Positions 7,165-15,985 of a stretch of DNA of 64,000 nucleotides are shown here, one piece after another (the first letter of the stretch is position 1; each line of letters opens with the position of its first letter). This DNA is from DASRAU01 sp035638075 (GTDB lineage: Bacteria; Acidobacteriota; Polarisedimenticolia; Gp22-AA2): positions 1-64,000 of the forward strand of contig DASRAU010000041.1 of the NCBI GenBank assembly GCA_035638075.1. Reading direction: 5' to 3'. The position numbers and the translations under genes were made by a program. The notes beneath the pieces were generated by a model. The model searched no databases and had not been told where the DNA came from. It was given only the letters and a program-made list of their open reading frames with translations.

Positions 7165-10100
7165 CGTAGTCGACCGAGGCATTGTATCCGGCATCGGACG
7201 TCGCATCGTTCCACGCGCGCGCCAGCGCGTTCAGATCGATGCCGTCCGATTTGCAGTCGTTGTTGACGTCCGACTTCTTCACGACGCGCAGCGCGTCGGC
7301 CAGGCTGCCCATCTTGTTGTCGGGGTTGGTGAGGGTGACCGTGCGCGGCCCGAGGCCGGCGCCGTTGGCGACCGTCACGGGCACGGTGAGCTTCGTGCCG
7401 CCGTCCACGACCGCCGCGCCGGTCGAGATGTCGGCGCTCAGGTTGATGACCGCGCCGTTGAGGAACGACGTCCCGTGCAGCTCCACGAACTGCGTGGCGC
7501 CGCGCACCAGGTAGACGGAGTGCGTGACCACCTCCACCGCCGAGCTGATGGTCGGCGCGGAGGCCTCGGTCACGCTGGTGTTGGCCGCGGCGGCGGTGAC
7601 AGGCTGAGTGTCGTTCGAATCGATGGTCCAGCCCGCGGCGGTGACGATGCTGCCGGACGTGGCCGTCGGGGACACCTGCACGACGAGCTGCACCGAGCCG
7701 CCGGCGCCGGCGTTCAGCGTTCCGAGGTCCCAGGTCACCTGGCTCCCGGAGAGCGAGGCGCCGCCGGTGGACGACATGAAGGTCGTGTTCGCCGGGATCG
7801 AGGCGGTCACGACCACCCCGTCGGCCGGCGCGTTGCCGCTGTTCGAGTAGGCCAGCGTGTAGGTCAGCGGGTTCGAGGCCAGGACCGGATCCGGCGCATC
7901 GGTCACCTGCAGGGTCAGGACCGGCGCCGACGAGACGGTCGTGGTGATCGCCGGCCCGTTCACCGCCGCCGTCTGGTTGCTGTCCAGGCTGTACGTGCCG
8001 AGGGTGATCGTGGTGCCGTTCGGCAGGGGCGTCGTGACGTGCACCGTGAAGGTCACGCTGCCGAAGATGTTCGTCGACAGCGTCCCGAGGCTCCAGTTGA
8101 CCGCGCCCGCGGAGTACACGCCGCCGTTCGAGGCCGAGACGAAGGTGGTGTTCGACGGGACCGTCGCGCCGAGGATGACCGCGGTCGCGACGGCGTTGCC
8201 GCCGTTGGCGTAGGTCAGCGTGTAGGTCAGGTTCATCCCCGCGCCGACCGGGTCGGGCCCGTCGGACGCCAGCACCGTCAGGGACGGACTGGAGGTGACC
8301 GCCGTCGTGATCGACGGCCCGGGGACCGGCGTGGTCTCGGCGCAGTCGATGCTCGCCGTCCCCGAGTTCAGGGTGGTGCCGTTGGTCAGCGGGCTCTGCA
8401 CCCGAACCGTCATCTGCACCGACCCCGATCCGCCCGCCGCGACCGTGCCGAGGCTCCAGGTCACCGTGCTGCCGCTGAGCGTGCCGCCTCCGGTGGCCGA
8501 GACGAACGTGGTGCTCGCCGGGATGGTGTCGGTGAGCACGACATTCGTGGCGTTGGCGTTGCCGCTGTTGCCGTACGACAGCGTGTAGGTCAGCGTCGAT
8601 CCGGCGGCCACGGGGTCGGGGCTGTCGGTCTGAGCCAGGCTGAGGACCGGCGCGCTCGAGACGGTGGTGGTCACGGCCGCGCTCGACACCGCGGCGGTCT
8701 CGGCGCAGTCGATGCTGAACGGGCCCGCGCTGATCGTCGTGCCGTTGGCGAGCGGGCTGGTCACCTGGACCACCAGCTGCACCGAGCCGTTCACCCCCAC
8801 GGCGAGCGTGCCGACGGACCAGGTCACCGTCGAGCCGCTGCGCGTGCCGCCGCCGGTAGCCGACACGAAGGTGGTGTTCGACGGCAGGGTCGCCGTCAGC
8901 GTCGTGCCGGTGGCGGAGGCGCTGCCGGTGTTGGAGTAGGCGAGCGTGTAGGTGACGTTCGAGCCCGCCTGCGTCGGGTCGGGGCCGTCGGTCAGCGTCA
9001 GGCCGAGGGTCGGCGACGAGCGGACCGTCGACTGGACGTTGGGCGCCGTGACCGGCGTGGTCTGGGCGCTGTCGAGCGACGCGCCGGAGTTGGTGATGAC
9101 CGTGCCGTCGTTCAGCGGCGTCACCACGCGCACGACGAGGGTCACCGAGCCGTTGGCGCCGCCGTTGAGCGTGCCGAGGTTCCAGGTGACCGTGCCGCCC
9201 GAGAGCGTGCCGCCGCCCGTGGCCGAGACGAAGGTCGTGTTCGCCGGGATCGGGTCGGTCAGGACGGCGCTGGTCGCGTTCATGTTCCCGGTGTTCGACC
9301 ACGAGAGCGTGTAGGTGAGGGTGGCGCCGGAGTTCACCGGGTCCGGCGTGCCGGTCATGGCGAGCGCCAGGATCGGCGCCGAGGCGACCGTGGTGGTCAC
9401 GGCCGTTCCGTTCACCGGGTTGGTCTGCGCGCTGTCGATGCTGTACGTCCCATGGCTGATGAGCGTGCCGTTGTTGAGCGGGCTGGTCACGCGCGCCGTC
9501 ACCGTCACCGAGCCCGACCCGCCCGCGGCGACCGCCCCGACGTTCCAGGTGACGACCGATCCGGAGACCACGCCGCCGCCGGTCGCGGATACGAAGGTGG
9601 TGTTGGCCGGGAGCGTGTCGCTCACGACCACGCCGGTCGCGTCGGCGTTGCCGTTGTTGGCGTAGGCGAGCGTCCAGGTGATGTTCGATCCCGCCTGCAC
9701 CGGGTCGGGGGAATCGGTTGCCGTCACGCTCATCGCCGGCGCCGAGATCACCGCGGTCGTGATCGTCGGCCCCGAGACCGGCGCGGTCTCGGCGCAGTCG
9801 ATGGAGAGCGCACCGCTCGTGAGGGTCGTGCCGTTCGCGAGCGGGCTGTTCACCTTGACCACCAGCTGCACCGAGGTCGAGCCCGAGACGTTGACCGCGC
9901 CGAGGCTCCAGGTGACGGTGCCGGCCGACGCGGTGCCGCCCGCGGTGGCGCTGACGAAGGTCGCATTCGCGGGCACCGCGGCGGTCAGGACCGTCGCGGT
10001 GGCGTTGGCGTTGCCGGTGTTGCTGACGCCGATGGTGTAGGTCAGGTTGGCGCCGGCCGCGACCGGGTCGGGGCTGTCGGTCACGGTCATGCCGAGCACC

Positions 10101-12265
10101 GGCGACGAGCCGACCGCCGTGGTGATGGGCACGGCCGGCACGGCCGGCGTCTCGGTGCAGTCGATGGTGGGAGCGCTCGTGAGGAGCGTGCCGTTGGCGA
10201 GCGGGCTCGCGACCTTCACCGTGAGCGAGACGCTGCCGGACGCGCCGCCCGCCACCGTGCCCAGGCTCCAGTTGACCGTCCCGGCCGAGACGGTGCCGGC
10301 GGGCGACGAAGTGACATAGGTCGTGTTGGCCGGCAGCGGCTCGCTCAGGACGGTGGTCGTGGCGTTGGCGTTGCCGCCGTTCGAGTACGCGAAGGTGTAG
10401 ACGAGGTTGCTGCCCGCGTTGACCGGGTCGGGCGCATCCGTCTGCGTCAGCGCCAGGGACGGCGAGGACACGACGGTCGTGGTCACGCCCGCCCCCGCGA
10501 CCGGGTTGGTCTGGGCGCTGTCGATGCTGTAGGTCGCCAGGGTGATCACGGTGCCGTTGGCGAGCGGGCTGGTCACGTGTGCCGTCACCTGCGCGCTCCC
10601 CGAGGCGCCCGGGGTCAGTGTGCCGAGGTTCCAGGTCACCACCGAGCCCGAGCGCGTGCCGCCGTTCGTCGCCGAGACGAAGGTGGTGTTCGCCGGGAGC
10701 GTGGCGCTGAGCACCGTCGAGGTGCCGTCCGCGTTGCCGTTGTTGGCGTAGGCGATCGTCCAGGTCAGGTCCGAGCCCGCCGGCACCGGATCCGGCGCGT
10801 CGGTGGCCGAGACCGTCAGGACCGGGGCGGAAGTGACCGTCGTGGTGACGGCGGCGCCGTTCACCTTCGCCGTCTCGGCGCAGTCGGCGCTGTACGTACT
10901 GTTGGTCAGGACCGTGCCGTTGGCGAGCGGGCTCGTCACGCGCACCACGAGCTGCGCCGAGCCCGAGGCGCCGGCGGCGAGCGTCGGCGCCGTCCAGGTG
11001 ACCACGCCTCCCGACTCCGTTCCGCCGCCGGTGGCGGACACGAACGTGGTGTTGGCCGGCACCGTGTCGGTCACGACGAGGCTGGTCGCGTCCATGTTGC
11101 CGGTGTTCGACCAGTTGAGCGTGTAGGTCAGGTTCGCCCCCGCCAGGACCGGGTCGGGCCCGTCGGTCTTGGAGATGGTCAGCACCGGCACCGAGCTCAC
11201 CGTCGTCGTCACGGCGGCGCCCGCGACCGGGCTCGTCTGGCTCGAGTCGATCTCATAGGTGCTGTTCGTGAGCGTCGTGCCGTTGGCGAGCGGGGTGTTC
11301 ACCTTCACGACCAGCTGCGCCGAGCCGCTGGCCCCCGCGTTGAGGGCGCCGACGTTCCAGGTGACGACCGAGCCGGACCGGGTGCCGCCGGCGGTGGCCG
11401 ACACGAACGTGGTGTCGGCCGGGAGCGTGTCGGTCACGACCACGCCCGAGGCGTTCATGTTGCCGGTGTTCGACCAGCTGAGCGTGTAGGTCAGGTTGGC
11501 TCCCGCCGCCACCGGATCGGGCCCGTCGGTCTTGGAGATCGAAAGGACCGGCGCCGAGGAGACCGTCGTCGTGGCCGTCGCGGCGGTCACCGGCGTCGTC
11601 TGCGCGCTGTCGATGTTCGCGCCGCTGTTGCCGAGGGTCGTTCCATTCGCCAGCGGGCTGGCCACGTGGGCGACCAGCTGCACCGAGCCGTTACCGCCGG
11701 CGGCCACCGATCCGAGGTTCCAGGTCACCGTCGAGCCCGAGCGCACGCCGCCCGCGTTCGCCGACACGAACGTGGTGTTGGCCGGGATCGTGTCAGTCAC
11801 CACGACCGAGGTCGCGCCGGCCGTGCCGGTGTTGGCGTAGCTGAGGGTGTAGGTCAGGTCGGCGCCGGCCTGCACGGGATCCGGCGACTCGCCGACCGAG
11901 AGCGTCAGCAGCGGCGCCGCGCCGGCGACCCCGGAGGCCTCGCCTGAATTCGAGCTGAAGTTCTTCGCCCGGTCGTACGCCTGGACGACGAAGTAATACG
12001 TGTTGCCCGTCGTGAGCCCGGTCACCGTGTAGGTGGTGACGTTTCCGGCATCGATCAGGGTCGGGTGCGAGCCGGGCGACGATCCATAGGCGATCTGGTA
12101 GCCGGCGAGATCCGCGTCGGTGTTGGCATTCCATTGGAGCGTGACATCGGTGGGGCCGGCGAGGGCGGGGACCGCGGTGACGAAGGGGAGGGCAACCAGC
12201 AGCGCGAACAGGACCGACGGTCCCGTCGTTCGCGTCCTACCGAGGAAGCCCCCCCGCGTCTTCAC
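7085..12265 (-). CDS. Giant secreted protein: FN3, twelve DUF11 repeats, IPT, C-terminal dockerin
   Basis: The 1726-residue product starts at GTG 12265 behind a strong GGAGG. It has a signal peptide (to about residue 36), one fibronectin-III domain (38-115), twelve DUF11 repeats of about 121 residues (121-1570), an IPT/TIG-like domain (1575-1668) with TLTNPDNKMG, and a C-terminal dockerin (about 1669-1726). Each DUF11 unit begins with a PDPVxAGxxLTYT motif and contains PANTTFVSATGGG. The dockerin has two EF-hand-like loops: DVNNDCKSDGIDL and DYDGDGYVGPDDL. This is a long rod displayed or secreted outside the cell, with the dockerin as an attachment point. The next gene, overlapping, encodes a candidate cohesin. 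It is probably an adhesin or scaffold; no enzyme domain is visible. Confidence 0.88.
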   Translation of the reverse strand: MKTRGGFLGRTRTTGPSVLFALLVALPFVTAVPALAGPTDVTLQWNANTDADLAGYQIAYGSSPGSHPTLIDAGNVTTYTVTGLTTGNTYYFVVQAYDRAKNFSSNSGEASGVAGAAPLLTLSVGESPDPVQAGADLTYTLSYANTGTAGATSVVVTDTIPANTTFVSANAGGVRSGSTVTWNLGSVAAGGNGSVQLVAHVASPLANGTTLGNSGANIDSAQTTPVTAATATTTVSSAPVLSISKTDGPDPVAAGANLTYTLSWSNTGNMNASGVVVTDTLPADTTFVSATAGGTRSGSVVTWNVGALNAGASGSAQLVVKVNTPLANGTTLTNSTYEIDSSQTSPVAGAAVTTTVSSVPVLTISKTDGPDPVLAGANLTYTLNWSNTGNMDATSLVVTDTVPANTTFVSATGGGTESGGVVTWTAPTLAAGASGSAQLVVRVTSPLANGTVLTNSTYSADCAETAKVNGAAVTTTVTSAPVLTVSATDAPDPVPAGSDLTWTIAYANNGNADGTSTVLSATLPANTTFVSATNGGTRSGSVVTWNLGTLTPGASGSAQVTAHVTSPLANGTVITLATYSIDSAQTNPVAGAGVTTTVVSSPSLALTQTDAPDPVNAGSNLVYTFAYSNGGNANATTTVLSEPLPANTTYVTSSPAGTVSAGTVNWSLGTVAGGASGSVSLTVKVASPLANGTLLTSAPTIDCTETPAVPAVPITTAVGSSPVLGMTVTDSPDPVAAGANLTYTIGVSNTGNANATATVLTAAVPANATFVSATAGGTASAGTVTWSLGAVNVSGSTSVQLVVKVNSPLANGTTLTSGALSIDCAETAPVSGPTITTAVISAPAMSVTATDSPDPVQAGSNITWTLAYANNGNADATGVVVSDTLPANTTFVSATGGGVVSGSVVTWNVGAVAAGGSGSVTVTARVTSPLNNGTLISHGTYSIDSAQTNPVNGTAVTTTVASAPILALAMTGTPDPVNSGATLTYTLSWSNTGNMNATSAVLTDPIPANTTFVSATGGGTLSGGTVTWNLGTLNGGANGSVTLVVRVVTPLNDGTVITNSGASLDSAQTTPVTAPNVQSTVRSSPTLGLTLTDGPDPTQAGSNVTYTLAYSNTGSASATGTTLTATLPSNTTFVSATGGGTRSGSTVTWSVGTLAVGVNGSVQLVVQVTSPLANGTTISAGPFSIDCAETAAVSSAAVTTTVSSAPVLSLAQTDSPDPVAAGSTLTYTLSYGNSGNANATNVVLTDTIPASTTFVSATGGGTLSGSTVTWSLGTVAAGGSGSVQMTVRVQSPLTNGTTLNSGTASIDCAETTPVPGPSITTAVTSSPSLTVLASDGPDPVGAGMNLTYTLTYANGGNAVATAVILGATVPSNTTFVSASNGGVYSAGAVNWSLGTLSTNIFGSVTFTVHVTTPLPNGTTITLGTYSLDSNQTAAVNGPAITTTVSSAPVLTLQVTDAPDPVLASNPLTYTLAYSNSGNAPADGVVVTASIPANTTFMSSTGGASLSGSQVTWDLGTLNAGAGGSVQLVVQVSPTATSGSIVTAAGWTIDSNDTQPVTAAAANTSVTEASAPTISSAVEVVTHSVYLVRGATQFVELHGTSFLNGAVINLSADISTGAAVVDGGTKLTVPVTVANGAGLGPRTVTLTNPDNKMGSLADALRVVKKSDVNNDCKSDGIDLNALARAWNDATSDAGYNASVDYDGDGYVGPDDLAIFVMQFGHTTPGCP
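7575..11905 (-). repeat. Twelve tandem ~363-bp coding repeats (DUF11 units)
   Basis: The repeats are protein-coding and stay in frame throughout. They fall into two classes at one position near the end of each unit: D-S-x-(Q/D)-T in units 1, 2, 4, 7, 8, 11 and 12, and D-C-(A/T)-E-T in units 3, 5, 6, 9 and 10. Units 2, 3 and 8 share a WSNTGNM motif, and units 4 and 7 share YANNGNAD, which suggests past duplication of blocks rather than single units. Repeat arrays like this are prone to assembly collapse, so the copy number is provisional. Confidence 0.85.
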
Positions 12266-12594
12266 CCTGTCCCCCCTCCAGGTTCATGGCGATACGGCGA
12301 ACGACTTGCGACGCCTGCGACACTGCAACGTCGATGCCACCGGGGAGGACGGGGCATTTCTCCGCGCCGCGCGGCAAGTCTTCTCCATGGAAGCGCTTGG
12401 CCGTGTCCAATCGCGGCGCAGGGCTCGTCATGCGTCTGACCGACCGTCGGCGTAACGGACGATCACGCGATGGTGATGCGCGTCACCGAGGCGGGACGAT
12501 GTGCCACGAAAAAGGGGCACGGAGCGGGACAAATTCGCTGTGGAAACGCTGTGGAAAACGTCGCGCGCCGAAAAGCGCCCGCGCGGCGCGATGA
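12266..12594. other. 329-base intergenic region upstream of the giant DUF11 gene
   Basis: It lies between two minus-strand genes and so should hold the promoter of the DUF11 gene and the 3' end of the dehydrogenase transcript. I see a strong ribosome binding site next to GTG 12265, a 7-bp inverted repeat (CGCGCCG/CGGCGCG) around 12563-12590 near the dehydrogenase stop but without a T-run, a small GTGCC/GGCAC hairpin near 12501-12520, and the tandem 11-mer listed separately. No convincing sigma-70 hexamer pair, riboswitch or small gene was found. Confidence 0.5.
12536..12557. repeat. Perfect tandem duplication of an 11-mer
   Basis: The 11-mer cgctgtggaaa occurs twice back to back with no spacer. 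On the other strand it reads TTTCCACAGCG twice. One helical turn of spacing (11 bp) would place both copies on the same DNA face, as expected of a protein binding site. It resembles a degenerate DnaA box, but no other origin feature is nearby. Confidence 0.55.
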
Positions 12595-15360
12595 CTACGG
12601 CGCGCAGGCCGACGGTGACGCGTCGATGCCGGGGTCGCGCGATCCGATCTGCGCTGCGTCGCCGCCGTCGTACGTGCCCGCGCCGGTGCACGAGCGGCCG
12701 CGCACCACGTACCAGAACAGTTTTCCGGGCGCGGGGTCGGCGCCGGACGTCACGGTGAGCAGCGGCGTCGCCGCGGCAAGGCACGCATCGGTGCGCGACG
12801 CGGAAAACGGGGTGCCGCCGAGCGCATCGAGATGACCGCGCACCACATCGTAAGACGCGGCGGCGGAAAGCGCGCTCCATGAGAAGGCGCCGGTGCCGAT
12901 GGAGTCGCCTCCGACCGCGCCGGGGATGGCCACGTCGTCGGCGATCCCATTGCAGTCGTTGTCGAGCCCGTCGCAGGTGGTCTCGACCGCGACGCAGGTC
13001 GCGAACGTGGCGTGGAACGACTGCGGCGCCGTCGTGGCCAGGAAGGTGCGGCCCGAGTCGCCGCCGTCGTTCCAGGAGACGAAGTAGCGTCCGGCCTGCG
13101 GCGTGATGGCGATGAGCGAATTGGTGGACCCGACGATCGCCGGCTGCGTGAACGAGGTCACGCCGTCGAGGCCGGCGACCGAGAGGGTCATGCCGGGCGG
13201 AGTCGAGGAGAAGGAGTTGGTGACCGCTTCGGGCTCGAGCGAGACGCTCTTGGTGTCGGTCAGGCCTCCCGAGTCCGTGACCGTCAGGCGGAACTCGAGG
13301 TACGAGTAGTACTCGTGGTCGGGGGCCGTGTAGGAGCCGGTCTTGATGTCGTCGAAGGACTGCACGTCGTGCTCGTGGCACCCCTCCGGACCGCCGGGGC
13401 AGTGGTGCATCACGACGTCCCAGTGGAAGGCGGTGGCGGGCAGCGTGCCGTCGGAGGGATCGGTCCCCGTGCCGGAGAAGTTGATCACCTCGCCGACGTG
13501 CCAGGTGAACAGCGAGGTCGGCGTGACGATGCCGGCGGTCGGCGGGGAGTTGCCGACGGAGATCACCTTCTGGGCCGTGGCCGTGGCGTTGTCGTCGTCG
13601 GTGACCCGCAGCCGCGCCGTGACATTGCCGACCGCCGTGTAGGTCCACACCGGCTGCGGCACGAAGGCGTCGTCATACTGTCCGTCGCCGTCGAGATCCC
13701 AGGCATGGAAGAGGGTCGTCCCCGGATCCGGGTCGGTCGAGCCCGTGCCGTCGAACTGCACCAGCAGCGGCGCGGGGCCGTTCGAGGGCGTCGCCTGCAG
13801 GTTCGCGGTCGGAGGGTTGTTGCCCACGTTGTAGCGGATGCGGCGGATGTTGCCGTCGTCGTAATCGACGATGAAGAGATCGCCCCCGGGCCCGATGGTG
13901 AGATCGACGGGATCGGGGTCGCCCACCTGCTGCGCGTTGACGACGTGCGAGTCGAAGACGGTCGTGGTCGCCGGATCGGGGAGCCCGCCGGCGCCCGCGG
14001 TCATCACGAAGACGCAGTTGCGCGAGTGGTCCGCGAAGAACAGCGCGCCGTTCCACGCGGAGGGGTACGTCCCGCCGTTGTAGAAGGCGAGCCCCGAGAC
14101 CGACGAGCCGTTCGCGGTCGTGCACGGGTCGCCGGTGTACACGGGAAGGCCGTGCTTGAAAGAGAAAACCGCCGCGGTGGTGCTGGCGGTCCCGAGCGAG
14201 GTGCACAGGGTCAGGTTGTTGTTGTAGCCGGCCGGGCGATCCGGTCCCTCGACGCAGGGCCAGCCGAAGTTCTCCACGGTGGCGTCGGTCGGACTGGGGA
14301 TCCGGTTGATCTCCTCCCAGGTGTTGTAGCCGACGTCGCCGATCCACAGCTCGCTCGTGCCGGGGCGGCGGGTGGCGCGGAAGGGGTTGCGCAGGCCGTA
14401 GGCGATGATGCGGTCGTCCTCGGTGGTCGCGCCGCCGACGAGGGGATTGTCCGGCCACGCGGCGCCCGTCTCGGGGTTGATGCGCAGCACGGACCCGTCG
14501 AAGGTGACCGGGTCGCCGGCGCCGAGCGTGCGCACGTCCTGGGCTCGCAGCGCGCCGCCTTCGGCGCCGGGCTTGGTGGTGCCGGTGCCGCGCGCCGCGT
14601 TCGGATCGGCGCAGGGATTGATCGGCGTGTAACGCTGGCCGGTGGAGGGATTGATGCGCAGAGGTGTCGGCGTGAAATCCTGGCCCCAGTCCTCCGTCGT
14701 GAACGACGCGCCGTCGCCGGCGGTGGCGTACAGGGCCCCTTCCGGACCGAACACCAGCGAGCCGATCGAGTGGCTCGGGTACTGCTGGCACCAGTTGTTC
14801 TCGAGGACCACCTTCTCGAAGACGCCGGCGGTGGCGATGAGCGTGTTGTTGGCGCCGACCTCGAAGCGGGAGATGCGGCCGTTGACGACGCAGCCGTCGT
14901 CGGTGGCGCCGGGTCCGATGATGTTGTTGCTCGCGTCCTTGTCCGGGCAGGTGTCGCCCCAGCGCGGCGCCGGCCGGGACGGGTCGAGCGGGTCGTAATC
15001 GTAGGCGTACAGCACATAGATGTACGGGGTGGCCGGGAAGTTCGGGTGGAGCGCAAAGCCGAGCAGCCCGCGGTCCCAGAAGTCGTGCACGTTCGGGCGC
15101 AGGTCGTAGGCGGCGCCGGGACCGACCACCATGGTCGCGGTCGTGTCGCTCAGGTTGTCGAACACCTTGATGTTGCCGCTCTTCTCCGCCACGAACACCC
15201 GGCCGTCGGGCGAGAAGCGGACGGCCACGGGCAGGCTCAGTCCCGAGAAGGCCACGCTCTCGGTGAAATTCGAAGGCAGGGCGAAGACCTGGTCGGCGGC
15301 CGCGGGCAGGGCGAGCGCCGCGGACAGGACCAGGGCATGGCGGAGCGAACGACGGTGCAT
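12595..15360 (-). CDS. Secreted PQQ-type sugar dehydrogenase with PKD and MopE-like modules
   Basis: The 921-residue protein has a signal peptide, then a glucose/sorbosone dehydrogenase-type beta-propeller (about residues 25-500; motifs PVAVRFSPDGRVFVAEKSG, GLLGFALHPNFP, AYGLRNPFR, GWPCVEG). Two PKD-like domains follow (about 515-710; WDLDGDGQYDD), then a MopE-like metal-binding motif (TCDGLDNDCNG) and a C-terminal FN3-like module with SYDVVRG and FWYVVRG. Such enzymes oxidise aldoses in the periplasm or outside the cell using PQQ. ATG 15360 is chosen for its GAGGGGG ribosome site and direct lead into the signal peptide. The C-terminal module also occurs in three other secreted proteins in this window. 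Confidence 0.9.
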   Translation of the reverse strand: MHRRSLRHALVLSAALALPAAADQVFALPSNFTESVAFSGLSLPVAVRFSPDGRVFVAEKSGNIKVFDNLSDTTATMVVGPGAAYDLRPNVHDFWDRGLLGFALHPNFPATPYIYVLYAYDYDPLDPSRPAPRWGDTCPDKDASNNIIGPGATDDGCVVNGRISRFEVGANNTLIATAGVFEKVVLENNWCQQYPSHSIGSLVFGPEGALYATAGDGASFTTEDWGQDFTPTPLRINPSTGQRYTPINPCADPNAARGTGTTKPGAEGGALRAQDVRTLGAGDPVTFDGSVLRINPETGAAWPDNPLVGGATTEDDRIIAYGLRNPFRATRRPGTSELWIGDVGYNTWEEINRIPSPTDATVENFGWPCVEGPDRPAGYNNNLTLCTSLGTASTTAAVFSFKHGLPVYTGDPCTTANGSSVSGLAFYNGGTYPSAWNGALFFADHSRNCVFVMTAGAGGLPDPATTTVFDSHVVNAQQVGDPDPVDLTIGPGGDLFIVDYDDGNIRRIRYNVGNNPPTANLQATPSNGPAPLLVQFDGTGSTDPDPGTTLFHAWDLDGDGQYDDAFVPQPVWTYTAVGNVTARLRVTDDDNATATAQKVISVGNSPPTAGIVTPTSLFTWHVGEVINFSGTGTDPSDGTLPATAFHWDVVMHHCPGGPEGCHEHDVQSFDDIKTGSYTAPDHEYYSYLEFRLTVTDSGGLTDTKSVSLEPEAVTNSFSSTPPGMTLSVAGLDGVTSFTQPAIVGSTNSLIAITPQAGRYFVSWNDGGDSGRTFLATTAPQSFHATFATCVAVETTCDGLDNDCNGIADDVAIPGAVGGDSIGTGAFSWSALSAAASYDVVRGHLDALGGTPFSASRTDACLAAATPLLTVTSGADPAPGKLFWYVVRGRSCTGAGTYDGGDAAQIGSRDPGIDASPSACAP

Positions 15361-15439
15361 GGCGCGACCCCCTCGTGCCGGATGCAATCGATGCGATGTC
15401 GGACGGAAGACGAACCGGGCCCCCCGGCCCGATTCCCTT

Positions 15440-15468
15440 CAGGTACGACGGCGACGCGCGGTGGTCAA
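15440..15468 (-). promoter_or_regulatory. Predicted promoter of the PQQ dehydrogenase gene
   Basis: On the minus strand TTGACC (plus GGTCAA at 15463-15468) is separated by exactly 17 bp from TACCTG (plus CAGGTA at 15440-15445). The implied 5' leader to ATG 15360 is about 70 bases. A closely similar pair (TTGACA-17-TACTTG) precedes the secreted protein gene starting at 26273. Confidence 0.5.
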
Positions 15469-15567
15469 GGGGATTCGGCCGGGGGATCGGCCGCCGCTAC
15501 GATTCTGTGAGTCACCTGGGGTAGAGTCGTCACTCCATCTGGTGTGGCACTTCGCTAGGGAGATCTC

Positions 15568-15921
15568 GTGAACCGGTGGTTTCGGCTCCTCATCGCCGTG
15601 GCGGCGCTCGTCGTCTTTACCGCGCCGCTCGTTCCGGTCGCGGCGGGGACGACTGCCGGGTGCGCCTGCACGATGCGCTGCTGCTGCAATCCGCAGGGAG
15701 CCGGCGGGGGCTGCCGGCTGTCGCGGCCGTGCGGCACGGGTGACGAGGCGGCCGCCTCCTCGGTTGTGCCCACCTTCCGGCCCGCGGTGATCGATGCCGC
15801 GGTGCCGAATCCGGTCCCGCCCGTTCCCGTGGCGCGAGTCTCCGCCGCCTCCGGACCCCGCACGCGCTCCCTGTCCGAGCCGCCTCCGGTTCCGCCGCCC
15901 CGTCCTTCCTCTTCCTGCTGA
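15568..15921 (+). CDS. Small secreted Cys-rich, Pro-rich protein of unknown function
   Basis: The 117-residue product starts at GTG 15568 behind AGGGAG. A signal peptide (to about residue 26) is followed by a dense cysteine cluster, GCACTMRCCC then GGCRL and RPCG, giving seven Cys within 25 residues. The rest is Ala/Pro/Val-rich, ends in PPPRPSSSC and looks disordered. The cluster could bind a metal or form disulfides; nothing identifies it further. It sits 64 bases upstream of an outer-membrane protein gene on the same strand, so the two may be expressed together. I do not recognise a family. Confidence 0.6.
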   Translation: MNRWFRLLIAVAALVVFTAPLVPVAAGTTAGCACTMRCCCNPQGAGGGCRLSRPCGTGDEAAASSVVPTFRPAVIDAAVPNPVPPVPVARVSAASGPRTRSLSEPPPVPPPRPSSSC

Positions 15922-15953
15922 TTCGGTCTTCTCCCAGTCCCGCAGTTGATGAA

Positions 15954-15972
15954 GACCCCGGGAAGAGGGGTC
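15954..15972 (+). promoter_or_regulatory. Hairpin directly upstream of a ribosome binding site
   Basis: GACCCC (15954-15959) and GGGGTC (15967-15972) form a perfect 6-bp stem with a 7-base loop. It ends one base before the GGAGG (15974-15978) that serves ATG 15986. There is no T-run, so it is not an obvious terminator; it may affect ribosome access or protect the mRNA end. Confidence 0.35.
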
Positions 15973-15985
15973 CGGAGGTGTGTCG

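Noticed and set aside
7575..11905. Regular 363-bp periodicity considered as a satellite or CRISPR-like array
   Set aside because: The units are far too long for CRISPR and encode in-frame DUF11 domains.
7106..11947. Very long plus-strand open frame antisense to the DUF11 gene
   Set aside because: It mirrors the GC-rich codons of the opposite strand, is Arg/Gly/Val-rich without domains or a ribosome site, and repeats with the same 363-bp period as the real gene.
12536..12557. DnaA boxes or a replication origin
   Set aside because: TTTCCACAG differs from the DnaA box, only two copies exist, and no dnaA, dnaN or AT-rich unwinding region is present.
12266..12594. Riboswitch (for example cyclic-di-GMP type) upstream of the adhesin-like gene
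   Set aside because: The conserved core motifs of the classes I know could not be found on the minus strand.
12428..13648. Possible frameshifted extra gene at the 3' end of the sugar dehydrogenase
   Set aside because: The main frame continues intact through PKD, MopE-like and YDV modules to its stop; the other frame is Arg-rich and lacks motifs.
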